A DNA stretch of 64,000 nt, taken from Eustoma russellianum. Taxonomy: Eukaryota > Streptophyta > Magnoliopsida > Gentianales > Gentianaceae. The DNA is taken from the NCBI GenBank assembly GCA_036186865.1, contig AP025053.1, forward strand, positions 11,287,403 through 11,351,402, in the 5' to 3' direction. The position numbers and the translations under genes were made by a program. The stretch's first letter is position 1, and the number at the start of each line of letters is the position of its first letter. Below, one piece after another: positions 1 through 11,115 of this stretch. A model generated the notes under the pieces. That model was given only the letters and a program-made list of their open reading frames with translations. It searched no databases and was not told the DNA's origin.

Positions 1-1441
1 TGCATGACATTCACTTATGACAGTCACGGAGGAGTACGTGTGGTTAAATGGGTCTAAAACGTGTATTTTAGCAGAAAACTCCTAAGAAGAAGTAGACGTT
101 ACGAAGCTGGAAAATTCCGGCATGTCAACGGAATGTGTCGAGTCGTTTTTGTTATGCACTATGCCGTCATTTGCATGTCACATGTCATATATTGCATTCA
201 TCGTCACATGCAGGATTCATGGCATGGATTTTACGTGAAAGAAAGATGAAAAGCGTTTTCAAAAAGATGATTTTTGGGTTTTTAAAAGAACGCTTCCCCA
301 CCGGTACCGTGTGTGAGTATGAACTGGCAAGTATGAATGATGACCGTGCGGGCCCGGAATAGAATAGACCCTGCGAATATGATGACCGTGCGGGTCCGGA
401 ATAGAATAGACCCTGCGAATATGATGACCGTGCGGGCCCGGAATAGAATAGACCCTGCAAGTATGATGACCGTGCGGGCCCGGAATAGAATAGACCCTGC
501 TAGTATGATGACCGTGCGGGCCCGGAATAGAATAGACCCGGCAAGTATGATGATGTTACCGTTCTGAATCCGGGAGTAATAGATTCGAAGGGGAGAAGTT
601 ACCGCCTCAGATCCGGGAAGATATATCTGAACACTCTATTGTTTTATGACGATGATGATTTGAAAGAAAAGCATGAAAAGTCATTTTCTGATTTTTACCA
701 TGATGCATCACATGTGCATATGCATGCATGACACGTATGGAATCATTGTGTAGCAGCTCGTGTTACTTAAACTAAGTTGTCACGATCTTGTAGAACCTAA
801 GTGATGATGATTATTGTGTTATACGTCGATGCATGTCACAGTCTCTTTATGTTATTCTGCTCTAACTAGTAATTTCTTAAGTTATGACCGTATCACATTA
901 AGCGATGATCCTTATCGAATGTTGATTGGAGGACAGGTATGCTTCTAAACCAAATATTATTTGGGGTTTGGTTCTTGCTCATACTTTCCATTTAACTCAT
1001 GACTATTATAGTATACTTGCTGGTGACTTCGTCACTCACCCTATTTTTTCTCCAGAGGTGGCAGGAGACAAAGTTGAATGGATTGATGACGAGCCTAGGG
1101 TTCCCTACCCGTGAGTGTGTTGGAGGATGGCCTGGATTAGTAGACCGAGCATGCCAGCGTTAAGGGATGATGATGGTGTTTTGTAATTGTGATGGGAAAC
1201 AATTTGCTTTTGTCGTTTTCTGCTACAATTTATGTGGGTTGTAAACTTTAACTGCTTGTGATGACGCTTTAATTTGAAGTTTTAAATTCTGCCACGGTTT
1301 CGCATGTTTATTGCGCGAAAGCACAGAGATCCATGCATTAGTATCATGGATCACGACGCGTATGGACGACGCCTAGTACTCTCCTTAGTGAAGTATGGCG
1401 GGTGCACCGACTTCGGCGGGGCCGGGATGCGGGGCGCCACA
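1..1441 (+). repeat. Tekay LTR, 3' portion (A/C family)
   Basis: This stretch aligns by eye with the last 1.4 kb of the LTRs of elements A and C. It shares the GACCGTGCGGGCC repeat, the TGCTGGTGAC motif near 1018, the pyrimidine-rich CCAG site at 1052-1055, and the terminal GGGGCGCCACA ending at 1441. The start lies outside the window. What follows (1442 on) is LINE endonuclease sequence and not a primer binding site, so this is either a 3' LTR or a solo LTR inserted into LINE1. A 62-codon frame at 926-1114 runs through it; only its last third (VAGDKVEWIDDEP) is shared with other copies. Confidence 0.85.
337..546 (+). repeat. 42-bp minisatellite, five copies
   Basis: Five head-to-tail copies of a 42-bp unit beginning ATGATGACCGTGCGGGCCCG lie inside the Tekay LTR. 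Because 42 is a multiple of three, the array is open in frame (MMTVRARNRIDPAS repeated) and on the other strand, which explains the open frames here; I do not regard them as genes. Element A has one related copy at the same LTR position next to an ATG-triplet run, and C has three 46-bp relatives. Confidence 0.9.
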
Positions 1442-1449
1442 TTAGCATA

Positions 1450-2163
1450 ACCCCACACAAGTACATACATTTGGTTTGCGTCTTGGATTTTCACACTGCT
1501 ATGCTTCACAGTCGGAACATATCTGGTTTTTTTGGCGTGATAATGAGTTCCGTTTGCTTGCCACACAGGATCAAGATCAAGTGATCCACCTGACTTTGTC
1601 ATCGGTTTCGCTGCAGCACACTTTTGTTCTCTCTTTAGTCTATGCAAAACATACTGCTACACAGCGTCACCAATTATGGCGCACATTATGTGATTTCTCC
1701 ACGGGGTAAAGTTACCTTGGATGATTGGAGGAGATTTCAATACGTTTCGTGCCCTTGAAGATCATAGTGGCCGCTCCACACCTTCTTTATCTGCTTTACA
1801 GGATTTTGATGTATAGAAGCATGTTCTCTTATGTCGCCGCCATACCAAGGTTCGCGTTTTACTTGGGCTGAAGGCCGCGGTCTTGGACGTGTTCGGCGAC
1901 GGCTGGACTGGCTATTTATTAATTCTTTGATGCATGATATGTTTGACACTCTGCAGCTTTCTCATTTACCACACGTAACATCGGATCACACTCCACTTTT
2001 GATACAATGTCAGTTAAGTACTCAGTCTACCCGTCGCTCATTCTGGTTTTTAGATGCATGGCTTCACCACCCCGATTTCCATACTTATGTGAAGCATGCA
2101 TGGCTATCATATCCAACACAGGCGGCAATGCGGGGGTTTCTACACAAAATTATTTTCTCTTAA
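1450..2163 (+). pseudogene. LINE1 endonuclease remnant
   Basis: Fragments in more than one frame read like the C-terminal half of an L1 endonuclease, the enzyme that nicks target DNA for target-primed reverse transcription. Seen: a VYAKH segment near 1640, GGDFNTF-like sequence near 1728 in a shifted frame, then FTWAEGRGLGRVRRRLD and a SDH motif near 1980. LINE2 shows the same order (GGDFNTF, FTWSDGRGLG, TSDH). A TAA/TAG-containing shift near 1707 and a stop at 2161 break the frame. The N-terminal catalytic part is absent from the window. Certainly non-functional. Confidence 0.8.
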
Positions 2164-2299
2164 GAAGACATTCAACTCTGAATAAAATATATTTGGGAAC
2201 ATTTCAGCACTCTGAAGGATGCAGAGGAACATCTAATAGAGCAGAAAGTACTTAGGGACGCTAAACCCCACAGAAGAGGCGCGTGAGGCGTTTTATCAG

Positions 2300-3960
2300 G
2301 CAAAAGCGCATTATCTACTCGCCACAAAGTATGAACTACAATACTGGAAACAAAAGGCGCGGGTAAAATGGTTACAAGAGGGCGATGCTAATACCCGATA
2401 CTTCCACTCCCTCGTCAAAGGTAAATGCTCACAACTATGTATTCGACAGCTTCAGAACTCGCAGGAAACACTGTTGATACAGCCGGATGACATTTATGAC
2501 AGCTGCCTGTCGATTTTTACAAGGACTTTATTTGCCCGTGCGCCCACGAGTAATCACTCCGCTATATTATCAACATTCCACATCTAATATCTGACGCAGA
2601 TAATCTAATGCTTACACAGTTACCATTGGAGCCATAGGTAAAAGCATGTGTTGTATGGAGTTTTAGACCCGCAGAGTGCAGCGGGCCAGATGGTTTTCAT
2701 GGAAATTTCTACCGTTCATGCTGGCCTATAATACATTTGGATGTTCTAAAAGCGGTGCAAGAATTTTTCATTGGAGTACCACAACCGATTGTCATGGCTA
2801 GTGCGTTACTTACGCTGATCCCGAAAACACAGTCGCCACAAACCTTTGGAGATTTTTGCCCTATTTGTCTTACAAATTTCCTGAGCAAGGTTTGCACTCG
2901 TATCATTGCCACTCGTTTGGGTCAGCTGCTACCACAGTTAATTTCGCCGGAACAAACAGGTTTTCTTCCGGTCATGATATTTCAACTCAAGTGCTTTTGG
3001 CCCGAGAAATGGTACACATGATGGACAGAGGGGGACCACAATTATGTTTGAAATTAGATATGATGAAGGCTTTCGACCGGGTAAGCTGGGAATATCTTCA
3101 ACTATTACTGCGCAAATTCGGTTTTCAGATTCTTCATTCGGATTATCATTAACCACCTAAGTGCCACGAGGATGTCAGTTTTAATCAATGGGCAGCCATC
3201 ATCCTATTTTCGGCCTTTTAGGGGAGTCAAGCAGGGTGACCCCTTATCACCATTACTGTTTATTCTATCATCTGAAAGATTCTGTAGAGGACTGAAGGTG
3301 CTGGTTGCAGCGGGAAGTGTCCAATCGTTTCGCCTGGGGAGAATACCTATGTCCATCTCACACTTGGCCTATGCGGATGACTTGCTTATCTTTTTACGAG
3401 GTACGCAGCGCAACCTTAGACGGTTCCACTCATTTCTCACTACATATGAAACTGCATCAGGACAAAAGGTAAATTTTAATAAAAGCAGTTTCATACCATC
3501 GTCAAATATCACCTCACGTCAATGTCGAATATTCAAAGATATACTAGGCATGTGATCAACAACTCTGCCTTTTAGATATCTTGGTTCATATCTTCATAAG
3601 GGCATCACTCGGTCTGTGCACTGTTCGACCCTCTTACAACATGTGGATGACCGATTACACGGATGGCATTCTCGTCTTCTCTCTTCGGCGGGACGATTAG
3701 TCCTTTTACGTTCAGTGATTGCGGCGCTTCCGCTTCATATTCTGGCGGCAGGCGGCTTGCCTAAGTCAGTCATTCGCATGCTAGACAGAAGGATGTCAAC
3801 ATTTTATTGGGGAGATAAACATCATTGGGTGGCATGGAAAAACATCACAAATCCTGTTGAAGAAGGCGGCTTTGGACTTCGTAACCTTAGTGACTTACAA
3901 CAGGCATATCATTGTCGGATTTGGTGGACATACCAAAGGCACAATACCTTATGGAGTTAG
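2300..3960 (+). pseudogene. LINE1 reverse transcriptase
   Basis: The domain begins with a GDANTRYFH segment (about 2370-2410), continues through a PLEP-like linker and SGPDGFHG-like sequence near 2685, a KLDMMKAFDRVSWEYL block near 3050 (first catalytic Asp), GVKQGDPLSPLLFIL near 3225, and the catalytic AYADD box at 3367-3381. It ends with the thumb-like LPKSV..WGDKHHWVAWKN region. In active elements this enzyme copies the LINE RNA at the nicked target. The reading frame is interrupted at about 2856, 3150 and 3553 and near 3958, so no full protein can be made. Confidence 0.9.
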
Positions 3961-4362
3961 TATATGCATTTGAAATATGGAAGGCGGGGTGATTATCATC
4001 AGCGGCTACCAGACTCAGCCGTATGGAAATTTATATGTCGAATTCACCACACTTGTATCTCTCATACGACTAGTACGGGATCCTTTCTTTCATGGACATC
4101 TACGCCTACAGGTGAGTTCACTCTCAAGTCGGCCTATGATATCTGCAGGGTGTCACGACCAACACAGCTATCGACAAAATTTGTTTGGTTCAAACACCAT
4201 TCTCCATCCATAAGAATATTGTTGTGGCGCTTATTTCATTCGGCCATGCCATTTGAAGACTACATAGGACAGTATTTGGTGGCACGTCCTACACAATGTC
4301 CTTTTTGCAGGGAACACTCAGCCACAGTGGATCATGTATTCATTTATTGTACTCGCATTTGA
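3961..4362 (+). pseudogene. LINE1 zf-RVT zinc-binding segment
   Basis: A 132-codon open segment follows the reverse transcriptase in the same broken frame. It contains VWKFICRI..., a FTLKSAYD motif and CPFCREHSATVDHVFIYC, a C-x2-C-x8-H-x4-C arrangement typical of the zf-RVT domain found between RT and RNase H in plant LINEs. A TGA at 4360 ends the segment just after this finger. The role in the family is thought to be nucleic-acid binding. LINE2 has the same segment, with a diverged finger, at 43407-43847. Confidence 0.8.
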
Positions 4363-4389
4363 TATTTATGGAGTTTTTTTGCTGCTGAG

Positions 4390-5115
4390 TTGCATGGCAT
4401 ACTTCCAACGTCTCTATCTCTGCGACAATATTCATTAGCTTGGTGGTATCGTTCAAATTTTTCATCCCTATTTGGAGTCTTAAAGATAGTCATTCCATCA
4501 ATTGTAGTTTCAAACATTTGGCGTCAGTATGCGCAGTTAGTATATGGGGACACTACAACCTTTTCGACTGCGGGGCTGCGTAATTCCATACACTTTGATA
4601 TTCACATGTGGATACTGAAGATACAGGGATCCAAACTTGCAGCGGGTCCAACGCTCTCTCTCTCCTGGATCCCCCGGATTTGCCCTCTGCGTCTCCGCGC
4701 TATTCGGTGGCAAAATCCTCCTTCAGGTAGACTCAAGTTAAATGTTGATGCAGCGGTTGGCCGCCACTACGCTGCGGGTGGGGCAATATTGCGTGATCAA
4801 GAGGGTCATTGCGTACATGCACTTTCATTTCGTCTGCCTCCCAGTACACCTTTGCAGGCAGAGATTCAGGCTACTCTTTTTGGATTGATGTATTTTCTTC
4901 CATTCTATCGTTTGCTCATAATTGAATCTGATTGTGCTCAAATGATATCACGACTGCATAAGCCACAGCATGTTTCTGGAAACTATCATCTCTGATGACT
5001 ACATACACTGATTCAGCAGCATCGACTGGAGATCATTCACACATATCGTGAGGCTAATATACTAGCTCATTACCTTGCTCAACATGCAATGATGCATCCT
5101 GCAACGGGTGTTTTC
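4390..5115 (+). pseudogene. LINE1 RNase H (plant RVT_3 type)
   Basis: A 201-codon open segment (4390-4995) carries a plant-type RNase H. The expected acidic residues are visible: Asp in LNVDAAVG (near 4745), Glu in AEIQATLFGL (near 4860) and Asp in IIESDC (near 4925). After a TGA at 4993 the same frame continues as REANILAHYLAQHA near 5050-5090, the C-terminal motif of this fold. The enzyme would remove the RNA strand during LINE replication. The stop before the last motif and the broken upstream frame make it a pseudogene. Confidence 0.85.
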
Positions 5116-6201
5116 AACAGACACAATCTCCCAGCTATTGTCTGTGCATCAATCACATTGGATCTCACATCGGCGAGCTTGCTCATAGGCTGACATTCTA
5201 GTCTTCCTTATGGATTGACACTTTTTAATATATTCTGCCCGTGCCATAAAGGTTTCGGGCAGGCACGCTACAGTCTTCCACAAGGATTGGCTACGTCGAG
5301 CTTTACGTGCCTGTACTTCATTAAGTACAGGCAGCCTCGGTACGTTTGCTTTTCTTTCATTATGCTGGTTCCAGTATGTCATATTCTACCCGCTGACGAC
5401 GCTGTTTGTTTACTTGATACGTGTATGGACGGCAACATCACATTTGTGGTCTTTGCTCGTGGCTACGAGGCCTTTTCATTATGCTCATGGCTATCCTCAT
5501 CATAATCTACATCAGACGTCATTGCCTCAGACACTCTGTTGTCTATCATTACAAGTCTTCCAAATGGATTGGCGTGTACCCGATATCTCTGCCGGCACAC
5601 TGGGTTGTGCCGGCAGATCAGGTTTAATTTACACCCAGCTAACCTCTCATGTTTCATTATGTCTTGGACTTCTGTTTTACTCAGACCTATATTTTTGTTG
5701 TGCGTGGACGAGGACAAGGATCGAACTTCTACTCCATACATTTCATGCGACTGTCACCTGGGTCAGGCATCATTATAGACAGCGGAAATTTCCCCTATTT
5801 TTTTTCCTCACCTGCTCTATTGTTTCTTGGATTACATGGAAGGAAACAGGCCTCGCGCTCCTTTTCTTCGACACTGACGGGCTTACCGACTGGATACGAG
5901 AAACCCATCATGTGCGCATATGGCACTTTATTTTCTTACGTTTGTGTAATACTCAGATTCCCTTTTGTTCTTCATTACATTATAGCGCCTGTCAACAGTC
6001 CATCGATATAAATATGTACGTTTTTTCCTTCGCCAAGGTTTCCACAAGGGTGGTTTTACTTGGCAAGGTTTTAATGCTGCATATCATATATAGACTGGAT
6101 GTTGATAATCATATACTGCTATTTTTTCCTTGTTCCTTTTGATGTAATATGGTTTTCCTCCGCCATAAGTGAGGGTTTTCATAATAAATATATCGTTTTT
6201 T

Positions 6202-6205
<4 letters not shown>
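5116..6205 (+). other. LINE1 3' untranslated region with hairpins
   Basis: This 1.1-kb segment has no protein domain. Three strong inverted repeats are visible: 5235-5241 with 5256-5262 (7-bp stem), 5309-5318 with 5323-5332 (perfect 10-bp stem, 4-nt loop) and 5588-5599 with 5606-5617 (12-bp stem, 6-nt loop). The last 200 bp, including AAATATGTACG, TTTCCACAAGGGTGG and GATGTAATATGG, match the 3' end of LINE2, as expected for a region recognised by the LINE's own reverse transcriptase. A 242-codon frame here (5414-6142) has no LINE2 counterpart of similar sequence except over the conserved end. Confidence 0.75.

Positions 6206-6248
<43 letters not shown>
6206..6248. repeat. (TA)n tail of LINE1
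   Basis: About 43 bp of alternating TA directly follow the conserved LINE1 3' end. LINE2 also ends in a shorter TA run (about 41930-41946), so this is the LINE tail and not an independent microsatellite. Confidence 0.85.
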
Positions 6249-6249
<1 letters not shown>

Positions 6250-6505
6250 CCTGAACAACTAAGCCTTACCTTACATCACACTTTTTCATCCGGCTGCCAA
6301 CCTACCAAAAACAAAAAAACAGCCGGTCGCCATAAGAGAAAAAGAAGTTGAAGATTTCGCTTTGTTGACACGATTTCAGTATCGTAATTACGAATCGAAG
6401 TAAGTAATCCCCCTATACTTGTTATGATTTTGCAAAATTATGATGGTATTTTCGTATCAAAAACAGATCATGCATGTGGTATTTGCGGTTGTATAGATTG
6501 TTGAT
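6249..6505. other. Unassigned spacer left of element E
   Basis: This is 257 bp between the LINE1 tail and element E, with no open frame or domain. Together with 41837-41929 it was one piece before E inserted. The segment GAAGTAAGTAATCCCCCTAT at 6397-6416 resembles the leader-exon donor region of the B LTR (15366 on), so this may be a very old Tekay LTR fragment. That link is weak. Confidence 0.5.
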
Positions 6506-9232
6506 TGTTGGACTGTGCACCTGCAATAAACACCACTAGAGGGGGGGTGAATAGTGGTTAGCGGAAATTACACTAGTACCCTTGATTAAAAACCCCTTTG
6601 AAAACAGAATCTTAAACTGCCTCAGATTCAGAACCTGTTTTAGAAAATTCAAAACTAATTTTACACAACTCCAAAAATTATGAAACTTTCCTGAATTTGA
6701 CTTCAATGTGTTAACAAGACTCTGTCAAAAAATCAGACAAAAGTAAGATTGTTTGGACCTTCAAACAAATAAAAAGATTCAGATGGTCAATTTGGACAGA
6801 ATTGGACAGAATGTTGCTGATTTTGCAAAACATGTTTCTCTTTGAATACTCACCAAAAAGGTTGATCTTTATATCACAACACTCCTTAGGATGTGTAGAT
6901 GAAGTTCTCAAAAGGCCCTGACCTTAAACAATTCTTGATAAATACAGAATTTAAGTTTTCTCAAAACTAGTCAGGTTGCAGCCAGATTGGAGCAGTTATC
7001 TTGCAAAGACTGAAAGACTAACTTTTCCTTGCTCAAATCAAGTGATTCTTGTTCAAAATGAAAGCTAACAGTCTGAAGTATAACTCCACCAAAAATCACA
7101 AATTTTGAAAGTGTTTAGCTATTTTTTTCGAAACGTGTGAAGTTGTGTGAAAACTGCAGTAAGAACGGACAGAAAACAAAAATGAAGAAACAAGACAAGA
7201 ACACCGAGGATTTATCCTGTTTCGGTCAAGGTGACCTGCTCCAGTCCCAAGGAACACCTTTCCTTGGATTTCACTATCAAATGAATCATCTTACAACAAG
7301 AACCAAGCTTGATCCTTGGGTTATACACCAACCCTATTCAAGACTTGGATAATCACCTTCTAAGCAAAACTTAGTTGCAACTCTTCTAACACCTATTGAT
7401 ACAGCCTTATAAGAATGGCTAATCAATCTTACAAATGAAGCTCAAGAGGCTTGTAGCTCAACAAAAATAACAAGAACACCTTTGCTACAATGAATAGAAC
7501 AACAATAACAAGAAGAAGATGATAATAGCTAGACAATTCAACCAAGGCTTGTAAGCTTCAAGTGTGTTTCATCTTCTTCACCATTGCCTCCTATTTATAG
7601 TGTGAATTGAGCCTAGAAGATAAGAACTCCAATGTGTCACCATCTTCATCATCAAGTCCAAATGTCTTCTAATCATTTGTTGGCCTTGTCCACTTGGCAA
7701 AATAAGACAAAATGATTGGTCCACCTTGGCAACTCCATGTGGCCGAAAATTCCAACAAAAAATAGTCTTGGAATTATCTTGAAATGTGAAGATAATATCA
7801 CCATAACAAATCCATCATCTTCTCAACTTTTTGGCAAGATATTAGGCATGTGAGAGTAGGCTATTTAAAAATTAAAATTCAGCTCCAAATAATCCAATAT
7901 AGCCGTTGGCTACTTCATTCTTTTTCAAAAATAGTTTTGATTTTCTTTAATAAAATAAGAAAGGATAATACCACAAAATTATCCTCAACTTCAAGCACAA
8001 GAATAGGACATGTGAAGTCTTCATTTGACTTTAAAAAATCTGCTGAAAAACCTCAAGAAAACCAAGTAGCCGTTTGGCTACATTTGAATTTTTACAAGTT
8101 GGCAATTTTGTCAACTAGCTCCTTTTTGATTGGTCCACTTGTATCCACCTTAAAAAATGAATTACACATCATATTCAACTGTTTATACATGTTTGGAGGC
8201 TGGAAAATATGTATATCAACTCAAATTTTTGAAGAAGAAATCACCAAATAATAATTGACAAGATTATGTCAATATATACCACCAAAATTCTAACTATTTT
8301 TTCTTGCATGTAGGGAACACTTCCACATCTTTAACACCTTTATAACCTCTGAAAAATGATGATAGATATGTTCTTATAACACATATAAGAAAGTCTTCAA
8401 GATAGAAAAAGAATGTGATATCTCAAATCGTCACATATCCAGCTATAGTCTTTGATATCATCATGTGAGAGAATAGAATAATGAACCACCAAATAATCTT
8501 CAAGATAATAATAATTCAACTCCAGAATAATGATAATAATATGCTCAACAGATTACTTAAGTGAAAATACCATAAATACCCTCGGGGTAAAATGACCAAA
8601 ATACCCCTGGTGTATGAAACCTCCAGAAATGACCCGGATGGTCATAAATACTCATGATATCACCTTTGCCTTGATAAATGGTATAAGAATAAGTCCTTGA
8701 TATATATTCACCATATCATGTTCCTACAAAATTCAAAATACCAATTTTGCCCTTTTTGGTAAGTTGTAGAAACTTCCAAGGCACGTTAGTCACAATACAT
8801 TTAAAATCATCAAAATCACATAAGATTCACATAATGAGCATGTATAAATCATATACAAATGAAAACAACCATTTTAACACCCTTTAGGGAAATATTTCTA
8901 AAAACCCTAAACATTCTGTGAGACGTGGATCGATCCATGTGAGGGGCTGACGTACGTCGCTCGATCCACATGAGGGGCTGACGTACGTCAATCGATCCAC
9001 GTGAGAGATTGACGTCTCATAGTAAGTTTTGGTTCTTCTCAGTCCAACATGGATTGATCCACGTGAGGGGCTGACGTACATCAATCGATCCATGTGTCTC
9101 TGCCACAGAGATCCACGTCATTTTTCTTCACTTTTCCATCCTTTAATCACTTATAACACCATATGTGACATTTCTAAGTATTCACCACTTAAAATCATGA
9201 CTTTGAAAATTATCTAAATATATTTCTCAACA
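6506..9232 (-). repeat. E 3' LTR
   Basis: This 2727-bp LTR reads TGTTGGACTGTGC... to ...TTTCTCAACA on the + strand, that is TG...CA in either reading. It aligns along its whole length with 39117-41836, with small indels and scattered substitutions of a few percent by eye. It lies next to the minus-strand polypurine tract at 9233, which makes it the 3' LTR. Open frames at 7137-7352 and 7850-8251 have diverged counterparts in the other LTR but no domain; I do not call them genes. Confidence 0.92.
8922..9116. repeat. 31-bp GACGTACGTC tandem array in E 3' LTR
   Basis: Four to five imperfect copies of a 31-bp unit are seen, such as GACGTACGTC then GCTCGATCCA then CATGAGGGGCT. Each brings an ACGT core, a CACGTG or CATGTG element, and in one unit the perfect 12-bp palindrome TGACGTACGTCA (8979-8990). 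TGACG and CACGTG cores are known binding sites of plant bZIP factors. The array is repeated in the other LTR (41523-41722). Confidence 0.85.
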
Positions 9233-9476
9233 TTTCCCCCTTTTGGATGATTTTCAAAATAACTTAACATGATTTTAATGTCACAGCTCATAACCAATTG
9301 TTTAACATAATAAATCTTACCATTTGTTTTCAAACTTCGTTTTCAACAAAATTTTAAATATTATGCTCCCCCTCAACTTGTACTCTCCCCCTTAACCTAT
9401 ACTCAACTTATACCAATTGAAACTTAGTATATGACTTACCAACTAAAATCATGTTCTTATTCTATCTCCCCCTTTA
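9233..9476 (-). other. E polypurine tract and repeated purine blocks
   Basis: The LTR-adjacent TTTCCCCCTTTTGG (9233-9246) is a purine tract on the minus strand and fits the plus-strand primer site. Further similar pyrimidine blocks on + lie near 9365, 9385 and 9466 (each CTCCCCCT-like). Several purine tracts upstream of the 3' LTR are a known habit of the SIRE group. Confidence 0.8.
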
Positions 9477-9502
9477 TTTTGCAAATCATGCAAAAGATAG
9501 AA

Positions 9503-10011
9503 CTATAGAATGGTGTCATAAGTCATCATACCTAACTTGGCTCGTAAGTTTTCAAACGTGGCTTGATTAAGGGGTTTGGTAAAGATATCGGCGATTTGGT
9601 GATCAGTTCTTATATGGTTTATGACTATATCCTCATTTTGAACATGATCGCGAAGAAAGTGGTATCGCATCTCAATGTGTTTGGCCTTAGAATGAAGCAC
9701 TGGATTCCGAGAAAAATTGATTGCACTCGTGCTATCGCAGAAAATTGGAATCTTTTTCATTTTAATGCAAAAATCACTAAGTTGCTGTTTAAGCCAAAGT
9801 ATTTGGGTAGTACATAAACTCAAAGCAATACACTCGGCTTTAGTGGTATAAAGGGCTACACTAGCTTGCTTTTTAGAAAACCAAGAGATCAAGTTCGTTC
9901 CTATGAATTGACAAGTACTGCTAGTGGATTTTCTATCTAACTTTCAACCACCATAATCAGCATCACTATATGCGTATAATTCCAACTTAGCGTTTCTATC
10001 ATACCACAGTC
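9503..10011 (-). pseudogene. E RNase H, C-terminal part
   Basis: Reading down the - strand from 10011, the frame gives GLWYDRNAKLELYAYSDADYGG (first RNase H Asp in SDADYGG), then after a disrupted stretch ISWFSKKQASVALYTTKAE (Glu), CDSTSAI (Asp), and ends IRTDHQIADIFTKPL. This is the canonical Copia RNase H C-terminus, which degrades the RNA template. The 5' continuation is on the far side of the nest at 35156, where the frame ends KHTPHL exactly at the D insertion point. It is split by D and also frame-broken near 9893-9944. Confidence 0.9.
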
Positions 10012-11115
10012 CTAAGTGTAGAGAAAAATGAGGTTTGAGTAATTTCAAAATATATGATTTAAATGAGCTTAAAAACGTGCATAAGATAAATGTGCATGAT
10101 ATATTGCATATTACTTGCCTTATATAGTTCATATATGATGTTGCCGTACTAACGGGTTATGAAGCTTTAAAGCTTACATCAAATGGCAAACAGTTGTTGT
10201 GTTTATACTATTTTTAGGTGCCACCATTAATGAACTTAAGTAGTTCATTAAGTTAAGTACTTAGTTAATTAAACTAAGTAGTTCATTAAAGGAAGCTACA
10301 TTTGGACAAGGCACAAAGGCAACAAGAGTAAGAAAGGAAAGTCTCCTCCTCCTCTCTTCATCTAATATACACGCCTACATACATATATAAATATATATTT
10401 TCAGATTTTTTTTAAAAAAGGCACATACACATATATTCCAACGTACTACCGACACGTTATGTATTTTACGTACATATGTTAACGTCACACCACCATATTT
10501 AACTCATATTTATGAGTATATTCAGGTCTTATATCATATGATATAAGTCATGGTGATGACAAATTAAATACGACACGTTAAAAGGTTCTAAACCGAAAAT
10601 TGTCGTATCGGGCGAATACCGAAACTTCGCCAACGTGTCACGTATTTGCCATAAATAGATGGCCAGCCCCTACACCTCAAAAATCATTATTATTTTCATG
10701 TATATGATGATATTTCCAGCCATAAAATCATTCCATCTTGGCACACACAAATCACCCCACGTTCAGGCCAAATTGTGAGATTCCAATTTCAATTTTGTCA
10801 CATGTTTTGGCACATCATACGACACGTATCTGGACACTTTTTACATATTTCATACATCTTAAAATGTTATATAAAATTAAATTAAGGGCTGATTGTAATA
10901 TAACATGTGTGTATTATTAAATGTGCATTATTTTACAAAGTTTGCAAAAATAAAATTCAGCACATGCATATACATGTTGGACACGCCTATACAGCTGAGA
11001 TGGAGCATGTGGAATCTTGTTGGCATATTGATTGGTCAAGAATCAATCATACAATGTTGGTGATTTAAAGAAAAAAGATACAAAAGGTAACGTTTTAAAC
11101 TTTATCTCATTTGTA

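Larger units (their letters stand above)
1442..6248 (+). mobile_element. LINE1: plant L1-type LINE, degenerate
   Basis: In order, this contains the C-terminal part of an apurinic-type endonuclease, a LINE reverse transcriptase, a zf-RVT zinc-binding segment and a plant-type RNase H, then a 1-kb 3' untranslated region ending in a (TA)n tail at 6206-6248. This order is typical of RNase H-carrying L1 elements of angiosperms. The coding sequence is broken by several frameshifts and stops. The 5' end abuts an LTR at 1441, so the missing part may be displaced by that LTR and not truncated at insertion. Confidence 0.9.

Noticed and set aside
337..546. CRISPR-like array
   Set aside because: Units are contiguous with no unique spacers, and the context is a plant LTR.
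337..567. Repeat protein MMTVRARNRIDPAS
   Set aside because: A 42-bp tandem repeat is open in several frames by arithmetic, including the other strand. Not seen as a frame in A or C.
5414..6142. 242-codon open frame in the LINE1 3' region
   Set aside because: No recognisable domain, follows the end of RNase H, and LINE2 does not keep the frame. Similarity at its end is explained by the conserved 3' terminal nucleotides.
7850..8251. 133-codon frame in E LTR with a shorter partner at 40618-40857
   Set aside because: LTR copies of each other; the partner is truncated by changes, so the frame is not maintained.
10738..10920. Possible host gene in the AT-rich stretch 10140-11790
   Set aside because: The stretch lies between the CTAAG duplication and the A insertion and belongs to the D LTR; no domain seen.
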